This document shows positions 15,601 through 22,295 of a DNA stretch of 36,293 nt, piece after piece (within the stretch, counting starts at the first letter, position 1; every line of letters begins with the position of its first letter). Under the pieces are notes generated by a model that searched no databases, was not told where the DNA came from, and saw nothing but the letters and a program-made list of their open reading frames with translations. The translations under genes and the position numbers were made by a program. The DNA comes from Tessaracoccus sp. OH4464_COT-324. GTDB lineage: Bacteria; Actinomycetota; Actinomycetes; Propionibacteriales; Propionibacteriaceae. The stretch lies in contig NZ_RQYZ01000025.1 in the NCBI RefSeq assembly GCF_003932855.1, positions 1 to 36,293 of the forward strand, written 5' to 3'.

Positions 15601-16251
15601 ATCGGGTCCGCGGGCGTGGACCACGTGCTGGCGTCGGGGCGCAACGTCAACATCCTGGTGCTGGACACCGAGGTCTACTCGAACACCGGCGGCCAGTCGT
15701 CGAAGTCGACGCCGCTCGGCGCCGTCGCGAAGTTCGCCTCGGGCGGCAAGCTGACCAACAAGAAGGACATTGCGTTGCAGGCCACCGCCTACGGCACCGT
15801 GTACGTGGCGCGTGTCGCGATGGGCGCCGACCCGCAGCAGACGCTGAAGGCTTTCCGGGAGGCGGAGGCATACGACGGGCCGAGCCTCATCATCGCCTAC
15901 AGCCACTGCATCGCGCACGGCTTCGACATCCGTCGGGGGCTGGAGCAGCAGTACAACGCAGTCAACTCCGGGCACTGGCCGTTGATGCGTTACAACCCGG
16001 TGCTGCGCGAGGCGGGCAGGAACCCGTTCCTGCTGGATTCGCCGCGGCCGCGACTCACGCTCGACGAGTACCAGCGCCAGGAGCTGCGCTACAAGGTGTT
16101 GCGGGTGGCGAACCCGGAGGAGGCTGAGCGGCTGTTGGGGCTCGCGCAGGCCCAGGTGAATCGTCGCTGGCAGGAATACGAAGAACTGGCATCCCGCGGG
16201 GCGGAGCGCTTCGCGGCCAACGCAAGGGAAGGTCATGAACCTCAGCACTGA
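12676..16251 (+). CDS. nifJ: Pyruvate:ferredoxin (flavodoxin) oxidoreductase
   Basis: The 1191-aa single-chain PFOR converts pyruvate and CoA to acetyl-CoA and CO2 with reduction of ferredoxin or flavodoxin. All domains are present in order: the pyruvate-binding N-terminus (YPITPSSTMAELADEWS), domain II with the CoA-side fold, the gamma-type EKR region (GLGSDGTVGANKNTIKILG), two 4Fe-4S motifs (Cys 689/692/695/699 in CIQCGNCAFVCP, and 745/748/751/755 in CTGCGLCVEACP), and the TPP domain (CSGCGETPYLKLL, NATGCSSIYGGNLPTTPW, GGDGWAYDIG and NTGGQSSKSTP). The start is the ATG that overlaps the upstream TGA (ATGA). The enzyme is oxygen-sensitive in most hosts, which points to an anaerobic or microaerobic lifestyle. 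Confidence 0.97.
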   Translation: MSKAIIDGNEAAVDVAYRLSELCAIYPITPSSTMAELADEWSAHGRRNIFDQVPTVIEMQSEGGAAGAMHGALQGGALTTTFTASQGLLLMIPNLYRIAGELTSSVFHVAARSLATQGLSIFGDHQDVMGIRQTGVSLLNSANVQESHDMAAIAHRATLESRVPFVHFFDGFRTSHELNTLTKLSDDQLRSFVPGELVLAHRARALSPANPFIRGTAQNPDTYFQSRETSNPYYLRVPGIVQQAMDDFAELTGRSYRLVEYHGAPDAERVVVIMGSGVEAVRPVVDHLNGEGGRVGVLFVRLYRPFPAAELLAALPETVRRVAVLDRTKEPGASGEPLFLDVAAALSESVAAGQREQLPTVIGGRYGLSSKEFTPAMAKAVFDELASAEPKARFTVGITDDVTHLSLDFDPSFDLSDPETLAAVFYGLGSDGTVGANKNTIKILGHRDNTFAQGYFVYDSKKSGSRTVSHLRFGPNPIRAPYLVNQAGFIGCHHWSILERVDVLEFAKPGATLLLNSPYGAETWERLPEPMQRRIDELGLKVYAIDAGHVARAAGLGSRTNTVLQTCFFAISGVLPRDEAIEEIKRAITKTYSRKSAEVVRKNHIAVDQSVSNLIEVPRGGSSEHGLLAPVPDDAPEFVREVTAQMLTGKGDDLPVSALPDDGTYPSGTTKYEKRNISEIIAVWDPEACIQCGNCAFVCPHAVLRAKSYPTGAVADAPAGFLTAPLNAAGLPDTSYTLQVYAEDCTGCGLCVEACPVQPIGQPHRKAINLEPKLEREEEKAAVKFFETIPYNRRERVDFGTVRGTQFLEPLFEFSGACSGCGETPYLKLLTQLFGDRLTVANATGCSSIYGGNLPTTPWSKNAEGRGPAWSNSLFEDNAEFGLGLRLAADVHTDLARARLVELRREIGDDGLVDALLDSEQRMGSDLVAQRERVERLMDRLAELSGPKVTDLMSVADHLLRRSVWIVGGDGWAYDIGSAGVDHVLASGRNVNILVLDTEVYSNTGGQSSKSTPLGAVAKFASGGKLTNKKDIALQATAYGTVYVARVAMGADPQQTLKAFREAEAYDGPSLIIAYSHCIAHGFDIRRGLEQQYNAVNSGHWPLMRYNPVLREAGRNPFLLDSPRPRLTLDEYQRQELRYKVLRVANPEEAERLLGLAQAQVNRRWQEYEELASRGAERFAANAREGHEPQH

Positions 16252-17245
16252 GTATCTAGGCTTGTCGCTGCGGAATCCCGTGGTGGCGTCCGCTGGCCCG
16301 CTCAGCCAGTCGGTGGAGGGCATAAAGGCTTTGGCCGACGGCGGTGTCGGCGCGGTCGTCGTGTACTCCCTGTTCGAGGAGCAGCTGCGTCGCGAGGCGG
16401 AGCGGGTGGCGGAGCTGGAGGAACTCTACGACGACGCGTTCGCAGAGGCCACCAGCTTCTTTCCCTCGGTGCCGCGCGTGCACGACGAGCCGAGCCACAC
16501 CTACTTGAAACTGATCGAGCAGGCTGCGGGCGCCGTCGACGTGCCGGTGATCGCGTCGCTGAACGGGCAGTCGGTGGGCAGCTGGACGGCGACGGCACGC
16601 CAGCTGGAGGAGGCGGGCGCGGCCGCGCTCGAACTCAACATCTACTTCGTCCCCGGCGACCTGCACACCTCTGGGACACAGGTGGAGCGGCGGCATTTGG
16701 AGATCGTGGATGCCGTGAAGAGCAGCATCAGCATCCCGGTTGCCGTGAAGCTGAGCCCGTACTTTTCGTCAATCGGCAACATGTGCCTGCAACTGGATCA
16801 GCATGGCGCGGACGGGCTGGTGCTGTTCAACCGGTTCCTGCAGCCCGACGTCGACATCGAACGGCTGAGCGTGGAGGCGCAGGTCACGTTGTCGTCGCCG
16901 GCCGAGGCGAAGCTGCCGCGCACTTGGATCGCGATTCTGCGGGACAAGGTGCGGGCGTCGCTGGCGGCCACCACCGGCGTTGATACGTTCGAGGATGTGG
17001 TGAAGTACATCCTGGCCGGGGCGGACGTGGTGATGACGACGTCCGCGCTGGTGCGGCGCGGCCCGGCCTATGCTGCGGTCCTCGTCGAGGGGCTGGAGCG
17101 GTGGCTCACCGCGCAGCAGCTCCCGCTGGAGGTGGCGCGGGGGATGTTGGCCGTTCCGAAGGAAACTTCAGCTACCGCCTACGAGCGGGCGGGGTACGTC
17201 AGCGCTCTGCAGCAGGCGAAATCAACCTACGGCTCGCTGTCCTGA
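16235..17245 (+). CDS. Dihydroorotate-dehydrogenase-like flavoprotein
   Basis: The 336-aa TIM-barrel protein of the class 1 DHOD-like family starts with the typical LGLSLRNPVVASAGPLS. Other family segments are VPVIASLNGQSVGSWT, AALELNIYF, IPVAVKLSPYFSS, GADGLVLFNRF and the FMN-phosphate region AGADVVMTTSALVRRG. The ATG overlaps the nifJ end by 17 nt and follows AAGGGAAGG. Because it is fused to the PFOR operon and no pyrimidine genes are near, I doubt it is PyrD. DHOD-like proteins next to PFOR genes are a known genomic pattern with unsettled function. I infer an FMN-dependent electron-transfer partner. Confidence 0.85.
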   Translation: MNLSTEYLGLSLRNPVVASAGPLSQSVEGIKALADGGVGAVVVYSLFEEQLRREAERVAELEELYDDAFAEATSFFPSVPRVHDEPSHTYLKLIEQAAGAVDVPVIASLNGQSVGSWTATARQLEEAGAAALELNIYFVPGDLHTSGTQVERRHLEIVDAVKSSISIPVAVKLSPYFSSIGNMCLQLDQHGADGLVLFNRFLQPDVDIERLSVEAQVTLSSPAEAKLPRTWIAILRDKVRASLAATTGVDTFEDVVKYILAGADVVMTTSALVRRGPAYAAVLVEGLERWLTAQQLPLEVARGMLAVPKETSATAYERAGYVSALQQAKSTYGSLS

Positions 17246-17274
17246 GCGGCGTTCGCGTTTGGGGCATGGGCTGG

Positions 17275-17823
17275 TCATTCGGTGCGGTAAAGGATGTCCA
17301 GCCCGAGCTTGATCTCGCCTTCCTTGACCTTGAGCCACAGGTGTTCGTCCCCGCGGTCGGCATGGAAGTGCGCCGCGCCGCTGGCCGGGTCGTGTTGGGC
17401 AACTGGTCGCCCAAAGCCGTGCTTGCTGGCGACTGCCTCGAAAGCCGCCTGCGCCGCTTTCGGGTCTGGCGGGGACAGGGTGATGGCGAATGAGAAACCA
17501 GCAGAGACCAGCAGGTCCTTCGTTTTCTGGGTAGCCGTGGCCTTACTGATGCGCCACTTCTGTTTTTCGGTCGCCTTATCCAGCTCGGAGCGCAGATCGT
17601 CGAGAAGCGGCCGGTAACGCTTGTCGATGGCGGCAAAGTCGATTTCGTTGGTCTCTCGCGAGCCGCCGGAGCGTTTTTCCGTACCGAGCGAAGTATTCGT
17701 GGCGGAGGGCTCGGGCTTTGGGAAAGAACTCTTCGACGCGGGTATCGAGTCCGCGAGCGGTGAACAGCTGATGGTCAGGCAGGCAAGTAGGCCGCACAGG
17801 ACAATTCTGGGTTTGATGCTCAT
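17275..17823 (-). CDS. Small lipoprotein of unknown function
   Basis: The 182-aa precursor has a lipoprotein signal (MSIKPRIVLCGLLACLTISC, modified Cys 20), a Ser/Pro linker, a charged helix (DKRYRPLLDDLRSELDKATE) and a C-terminal alpha/beta part (FSFAITLSPPDPKAAQAAFE, then HFHADRGDEHLWLKVKEGEI). I do not recognise the family; it loosely resembles actinobacterial Lpp-type lipoproteins. It converges with the DHOD-like gene (29-bp gap). The gene starts 53 nt downstream of the hairpin ending non-coding unit A, so unit A may be its leader. Confidence 0.7.
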   Translation of the reverse strand: MSIKPRIVLCGLLACLTISCSPLADSIPASKSSFPKPEPSATNTSLGTEKRSGGSRETNEIDFAAIDKRYRPLLDDLRSELDKATEKQKWRISKATATQKTKDLLVSAGFSFAITLSPPDPKAAQAAFEAVASKHGFGRPVAQHDPASGAAHFHADRGDEHLWLKVKEGEIKLGLDILYRTE

Positions 17824-17875
17824 TTGCTGCGCTTTCGCTTTTGCAGTGTTACGGATAGGTAATTGATTGGGGTGG

Positions 17876-17909
17876 CCGCAGCCGACCCTGGGGTGGGGGC
17901 CGGCTGCGG
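17876..17909 (-). terminator. Terminal hairpin of unit A
   Basis: A perfect 9-bp stem, CCGCAGCCG and CGGCTGCGG, encloses a 16-nt G-rich loop. There is no T-tract after it in the minus direction, so it may be a terminator of the GC-rich actinobacterial kind or just a structural end. Copy B has a 17-bp version at the matching place. Confidence 0.4.
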
Positions 17910-18095
17910 CAGGGGGGGGTGGGGTGTAGGGTTATTCAGGAAGACACGGTTTCCCTTTTCCCGGGGTTGTTGGTCTTGATGATGACCTGGGGTTTGCCGG
18001 TTATTTGATCACTTGAGTAGCGTTTTGTCCGGGAATCGGGTTTGTTTCTCCTTTCTGTGACTAATCATTGAACAAGGGTTTCTTGGGGTGTGTTG

Positions 18096-18131
18096 CTAGG
18101 TGTGGAAGTTTGGGTCGTATTCGTTGGTCAT
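18096..18131 (-). CDS. 11-codon ORF in unit A (MTNEYDPNFHT)
   Basis: ATG at 18131 follows CCAGGAGAAAAC, a strong Shine-Dalgarno sequence at normal spacing, and stops at TAG after 11 codons. Copy B encodes MIDNYDPHFYP at the same place, with the same length and the same ribosome-binding site. The shared pattern is M-x3-YDP-x-F-x2. Such ORFs are normally leader peptides, but no run of one codon is present. The peptide could instead be a functional micropeptide, or the start of a lost protein cut by an early stop. Confidence 0.45.
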   Translation of the reverse strand: MTNEYDPNFHT

Positions 18132-18453
18132 GTTTTCTCCTGGAAAGGTGCTTACAACAAATAGGTTAGGGGTGGTGTGGGTCAGTTTTCCTGAGCAAAA
18201 TAGCTCAATCTTGGCTGAGTATCGTGGGGTCGTGGGGGGTGTTTTCGGGGGCTTCGCTCGCGCGTTGTTGGCGGTTGGTGAGAGTAAAGTGCGTTGTCGG
18301 CGGCGGTTTGGGTTGATCGTCGGGGGTGTGGTGGGCTGAGTACGGGTGCTTAGGTCGTGGCCCCCGGGCGGCCTGTTGAAAGACCGGAAATCGGGGAGGC
18401 TCATGCGAGGCGGCTCCCATCGGCGGCCCCGGCGACGAGGGCGCGCGCCTGCG

Positions 18454-19120
18454 CTAGCTTCTGCGGGCGATGATGAGACCGTCCCACCCCTTGAGGCTGA
18501 GGGTTTGGAGCGCTGCCGCGGTGGGTGCCCTACCGGCGGCGATCGGGTCAACGACGGCGCGCACGCCTTGGACGGAACCGTCGGCAGATCGCTCGTTGCG
18601 GACCACGTTGTCGATCACGGTACCCGGTTAGGTCAACTGGAGTGCCGCTCCAAGGTAGGCGGGGTTGCTGGGCTTGTCGGCGTCGATGAAGACCATGTCG
18701 AGCGGTCCTGCTTGCTGCTCAATGAGCCTTTGAGCGGACTCGGCCGCCGCGGGGCCCTCGATCACGGTGATCCGGTCGGCGACTGCGGCCAGCGCGAAGT
18801 TGGCGCGGGACACCTCGGCATTCTGCGGCCCCAAATCCAGGGTGACGACTTCCCCCGGCAGGTCCGACGGCCCGCGCAAGCCAGACGGTGGAATAGCAGG
18901 CCAGGTGCCGAACTCTAGGATTCTCCTGGCCCCTGCGAGCTGCGCGACCAAGCCCGGGAAGGCGCCCTGGTTAGGGGATACCTCGGCGTTGGGCGGACGC
19001 CAGGGCGACGTCCTCACGGACCAATGCTTCAGTGAAGTAGCCGTCGACGGCCTGCCATGCCGACGCGGCCGGGTAGTGGCGCGCCGGGGCCGGGGTGGAG
19101 AAGGGGCGGGTCTCGCTCAT
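18454..19120 (-). pseudogene. Decayed O-methyltransferase (SAM-dependent, class I)
   Basis: Reading the minus strand from ATG 19120 (MSETRPFSTPAPARHYPAAS) to TAG 18454 gives the pieces of one class I O-methyltransferase in order: GAFPGLVAQLAGARRILEFG, then (in another frame) LACYSTVWLARAV, then GEVVTLDLGPQNAEVSRANF, VADRITVIEGPAAA, MVFIDADKPSNPAYLGAAL, VIDNVVRN and GWDGLIIARRS. At least three frameshifts are needed (one after QRRGIP, one just before and one just after the LACYSTVWLARAV segment), plus an in-frame TAA between QLT and PGTVIDN. The gene is dead unless the assembly is at fault. It lies exactly between the two ~500-nt units. Confidence 0.85.
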
Positions 19121-19313
19121 GCGCCTAGCGTGGTACCTCGGAGCTGATCGTCCTCGGCTCGGCCCGCCTCAACGCCTGCCCCGGCTTGTGTCTTTCGGGG
19201 CGTTTTTCGCGGCGCGGGCGGGTGTCGGCGCTGGCTGGGGCCGATCTGGGTGCATGGACTCGGGTGCTCGACGGCCTGGGCCGGGGTCAAAAGATGTCAC
19301 ATGACCTGGGGGA

Positions 19314-19361
19314 CCGCAGCCGGGTAGCGGGGATGAGCCAGTCGCCGCTACCCGGCTGCGG
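19314..19361 (-). terminator. 17-bp terminal hairpin of unit B
   Basis: CCGCAGCCGGGTAGCGG (19314-19330) and CCGCTACCCGGCTGCGG (19345-19361) form a perfect 17-bp stem with a 14-nt loop. There is no T-tract on either side. The outer CCGCAGCCG/CGGCTGCGG is shared with unit A. This is either the 3' end of a transcript or a protein-binding palindrome. The stretch 19121-19313 between it and the pseudogene shows nothing I can name. Confidence 0.5.
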
Positions 19362-19570
19362 CCGGGGGATGGAATGTAGGGTTTCCGAAGTAAATACTCG
19401 TTCCCTTTCCCCGGACATCTCAGTCTATGCGAAGGCCTGAGGGACTTATCGCATGAAACGTGCGACGTTTCAGATTCCGGGAAAGCGGGTTAGCGACTCC
19501 TTTCTGTGACTAGCTACCGGACAGGGAAATTCGGTGGATTATCGAGACAGGCAAAGCGGATGTTTGCTGA

Positions 19571-19606
19571 CTATGGATAGAAATGGGGGTCGTAATTGTC
19601 GATCAT
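19571..19606 (-). CDS. 11-codon ORF in unit B (MIDNYDPHFYP)
   Basis: ATG at 19606 is preceded by CCAGGAGAAAA and stops at TAG after 11 codons. It has the same length, position and YDP-x-F core as the ORF in unit A. Nucleotide changes between the two mostly alter amino acids outside the core while keeping the frame, start, stop and ribosome-binding site, which argues for translation of the ORF. Confidence 0.45.
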   Translation of the reverse strand: MIDNYDPHFYP

Positions 19607-19876
19607 TTTTCTCCTGGAAGGTTTCCTACGGCAAAAGGGTAAAGGCGAACCGGGTCAGATTTCCTGAGCAAAATAGCTCAATCTTGGCTGAGTACCGCGC
19701 GGCCCTCGTCGGTAGCTTCCGCATCTTTCGCGGCCCAAAGCCGCGCCTCGCGGGCGCCTGGCGAGAGCGAAGTTCCTAGTCAGCGCCGACCTGAACTGAT
19801 CGTCGCGGAAGCTGCGACCTGAGTACCCGTGCTTAGGCAACGGCCCCCGGGGCGACCCAACCCGAAGCTGAAGAGT

Positions 19877-22222
19877 TCAGGCGACGTAGCGCGCCAGGTG
19901 CCTTCCGGTGGCGGTGTCGGCGGCGCACAACTCCTTGGGCGGACCCTGGAACACCACCGTGCCGCCGTCGTGCCCGGCGCCCGGGCCCAGGTCGACCACC
20001 CAATCCGCGTGCGCGATCACCGCCAGGTGGTGTTCCACGACGATCACCGAGCGGCCGCCGTCCACGATCCGATCCAGCAGAGCCAGCAGATTGTCGACAT
20101 CCGCTAGGTGCAGGCCCGTCGTAGGCTCGTCGAGGATGATCGTCGAGGCCCCGTCGGCGAGCTGCGCGGCAAGCTTCAGGCGCTGCCGCTCGCCGCCGGA
20201 CAGCGAATCCAGCCCCTGGCCGAGCGTCAGATAACCCAGCCCGACGTCGCGCAGCCCCGCGAGGATCCTCCCCGCCGCGGGAACACGCGACTCCTTCGCC
20301 GAGAAGAAGTCGAACGCCTCGTCGATGCTCATCTCGTACACGTCCGCGATGCTGCGGTCGCCCAGACGATGCTCCAACACCTCGGGCTGGAACCGGCGGC
20401 CGTCGCAGTCCAGGCAGTGCGTCGAAACCGTTTGCAGGTAGCCCAACTCCGTGATCACCACGCCCAGGCCGTTGCACGTCGGGCAGGCGCCTGCCGAATT
20501 GGCGGAAAACAGCGCGGGCTTCACCCCGTTCGCCTTCGCGAAAGCCTTGCGGATCGGATCCAGCACCGACGTGTAGGTGGCCGGATTGGAGCGGCGCGAG
20601 CCGCGGATCGGCGACTGGTCAACCCGCACCACGTCGAGCGAGCGCGGGATGCACTCCACCAGCGAACTCTTACCCGACCCGGCCACGCCGGTCAGCACGG
20701 TCAAGCAGCCCAGCGGCAGATCCACATCCACCCCGCGCAGGTTGTTGAGGCGCGCGTCGCGAATCTCGATCGCCCCCGACGGTGTGCGCACCGCACGCTT
20801 CAACGCGGCCCGGTGCGCGAAGTGCTGCCCCGTGAGCGTCGCGGCGGTGCGCAGCCCGGCCACGCTGCCCGAGAACACCACCTCCCCGCCCAGCGTGCCC
20901 GCGTGCGGGCCCAGGTCGACGATGTGGTCGGCGATCGCCATCACCTCCGGCTTGTGCTCCACCACCAGCACCGTGTTGCCCTTGTCGCGTAGCTTGAGCA
21001 GCAGCTCGTTCATCCGCTCGACGTCCGCAGGATGCAGTCCGGCGGTGGGCTCGTCGAAGATGTAAGTGACATCGGTCAGCGACGACCCGAGATGCCGAAT
21101 CATTTTGGTGCGCTGCGCCTCCCCGCCCGAGAGAGTGCCCGACGGGCGGTCCAACGCGAGGTAGCCCAACCCGATATCGACGAAGGATTCGAGCAGCCGA
21201 ACCAGGTTGTCGACGACGGGGCGCACCCGTGGATCGTCGATGGTGCGCACCCACGCCAGCAGGTCGGTGATCTGCAGCGCGCAAACCTGGCCGATGTGCT
21301 TGCCCGCGATCAGGGAGGAGCGGGCCTCGCGCGCGAGCCGGGTGCCGTCGCACTCCGGGCACGGCCGGAACGTGACCGCCCGCTCCACGAAGGCACGGAT
21401 GTGGGGCTGCATCGCGTCGGGATCCTTGCCCAGGAACGACTTCCGCACGGCCGGGATGAGCCCTGTGTAGGTGAGGCTCATGCCACCCACCTTCACCTTG
21501 GTGTTCTCCCGGTGCAGTAGGTTCTCCAGCTCGCGCGGCGAGTAGTCGCGGATGAGCTTGTCGGCATCGAAGAAACCGGACTCGATGAAGACCCGAACGT
21601 TCCAGCCATCCGCGTTGAACCCGGGAATCCGAAACGGCCCCTCGCTCAGCGACTTCGTGTCGTCGTACAGCTCAGCCAGGTCGAGGTCGGAGACCGCGCC
21701 CAGCCCGTCGCAGCCGGGGCACATGCCGCCCAGCACGCGATACTGTCTGGCCTCGCGCACCACCCGGCCGCCCGCCTTCTCCACCTTGATCGAGCCCGAG
21801 CCGCTGGCCGACGGGACGTTGAAGCTGTAGGCGTTGGGCGAGCCGATGTGTGGCTCGGCGATCTTCGAGAACAGGGTGCGCAGCAGGGTGTTGGCGTCGG
21901 TTACCGTGCCCACCGTGGAGCGCTGGTTGGCGCCCATCCGCTCCTGGTCGACGATGATGGCCGTGGTGAGGCCCTCCAGATGGTCGACGTCGGGGCGGGC
22001 CAGGCCCGGCATGAAACCCTGCACGAAGGCGGGGTAGGTCTCGTTGATCATCCGCTGTGACTCGGCGGCGATGGTGTCGAACACCAGCGACGACTTTCCC
22101 GAGCCGGACACCCCGGTGAACACGGTGAGTCGGCGCTTGGGCAGATCCACGTCGATGTCGCGCAGGTTGTTCTCGCGAGCCCCGCGGACCCGGATCACGT
22201 CGTGTGAGTCTGCTGGGTGCAT
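19877..22222 (-). CDS. UvrA-like ABC ATPase lacking the UvrB-binding insert
   Basis: The 781-aa protein has two ABC modules: Walker A GVSGSGKS (residues 37-44) and GVAGSGKSSL, signatures LSGGEAQR and LSGGERQR, Walker B regions TYIFDEPTAGLHPAD and TIILDEPTTGLHLAD, and UvrA zinc-finger motifs (CPGCDGLG, CPECDGTRL, CPTCNGLG and CLDCDGR). It is about 170 residues shorter than housekeeping UvrA. The N-terminal Walker A is followed quickly by the signature region, so the UvrB-binding part seems missing, as in UvrA2/DrrC-type proteins. Those are linked to tolerance of DNA-binding drugs. ATG 22222 was chosen over an upstream start because AGGAGA precedes it. It is divergent from the YdcF-like gene. 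Confidence 0.88.
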   Translation of the reverse strand: MHPADSHDVIRVRGARENNLRDIDVDLPKRRLTVFTGVSGSGKSSLVFDTIAAESQRMINETYPAFVQGFMPGLARPDVDHLEGLTTAIIVDQERMGANQRSTVGTVTDANTLLRTLFSKIAEPHIGSPNAYSFNVPSASGSGSIKVEKAGGRVVREARQYRVLGGMCPGCDGLGAVSDLDLAELYDDTKSLSEGPFRIPGFNADGWNVRVFIESGFFDADKLIRDYSPRELENLLHRENTKVKVGGMSLTYTGLIPAVRKSFLGKDPDAMQPHIRAFVERAVTFRPCPECDGTRLAREARSSLIAGKHIGQVCALQITDLLAWVRTIDDPRVRPVVDNLVRLLESFVDIGLGYLALDRPSGTLSGGEAQRTKMIRHLGSSLTDVTYIFDEPTAGLHPADVERMNELLLKLRDKGNTVLVVEHKPEVMAIADHIVDLGPHAGTLGGEVVFSGSVAGLRTAATLTGQHFAHRAALKRAVRTPSGAIEIRDARLNNLRGVDVDLPLGCLTVLTGVAGSGKSSLVECIPRSLDVVRVDQSPIRGSRRSNPATYTSVLDPIRKAFAKANGVKPALFSANSAGACPTCNGLGVVITELGYLQTVSTHCLDCDGRRFQPEVLEHRLGDRSIADVYEMSIDEAFDFFSAKESRVPAAGRILAGLRDVGLGYLTLGQGLDSLSGGERQRLKLAAQLADGASTIILDEPTTGLHLADVDNLLALLDRIVDGGRSVIVVEHHLAVIAHADWVVDLGPGAGHDGGTVVFQGPPKELCAADTATGRHLARYVA

Positions 22223-22295
22223 CAGTTCTCCTAACCGGCCGACCGTCCATCCTACCCAGCGGATTTGTCTGGGTGAAAGATGGGATGCTGGTTTC

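Larger units (their letters stand above)
17876..18371 (-). ncRNA. Non-coding unit, copy A (~500 nt, unknown)
   Basis: This stretch aligns along its whole length with 19314-19854. Shared blocks, in minus-strand order: 18337-18371 (CTGAGTAC-x-GTGCTTAGG, then a GGCCCCCGGG core, as read on the plus strand); a 46-nt block at 18179-18224 differing at 2 or 3 positions from copy B and containing the hairpin TGAGC-AAAATA-GCTCA; an AGGAGA site plus an 11-codon ORF; CTCCTTTCTGTGACTA (18048-18063, identical in B); and a terminal hairpin of 9 bp (CCGCAGCCG...CGGCTGCGG, 17876-17909). The conserved ORF and its ribosome-binding site lie on the minus strand, hence the strand assignment. No larger reading frame is shared between copies. 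It could be a leader/attenuator for the lipoprotein, an independent RNA, or a mobile non-coding repeat. I know of no matching family. Confidence 0.55.
19314..19854 (-). ncRNA. Non-coding unit, copy B (~540 nt, unknown)
   Basis: Diverged copy of 17876-18371. It keeps the start block (19819-19854), the 46-nt hairpin block (19652-19697, stem TGAGC 19665-19669 with GCTCA 19676-19680), the ribosome-binding site with an 11-codon ORF, CTCCTTTCTGTGACTA (19497-19512) and a long terminal hairpin. It has extra structure: TGAAACGT-GCG-ACGTTTCA (19454-19472, 8-bp stem) and a distant pairing between AGCTTCCGC near 19713 and GCGGAAGCT near 19805. It starts about 23 nt after the stop of the UvrA-like gene on the same strand. 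Spacers between blocks differ strongly while the blocks hold, which is what constrained non-coding elements look like. Confidence 0.55.

Noticed and set aside
17860-18060. CRISPR array or tRNA in the non-coding region
   Set aside because: The two repeats are single diverged copies ~1.4 kb apart, not short regular repeats, and no cloverleaf could be drawn.
18096-18551. 151-codon minus-strand ORF across unit A
   Set aside because: Only its last 11 codons are conserved in copy B; the rest is Pro/Thr/Arg-rich and interrupted in the other copy, so the long frame is chance.
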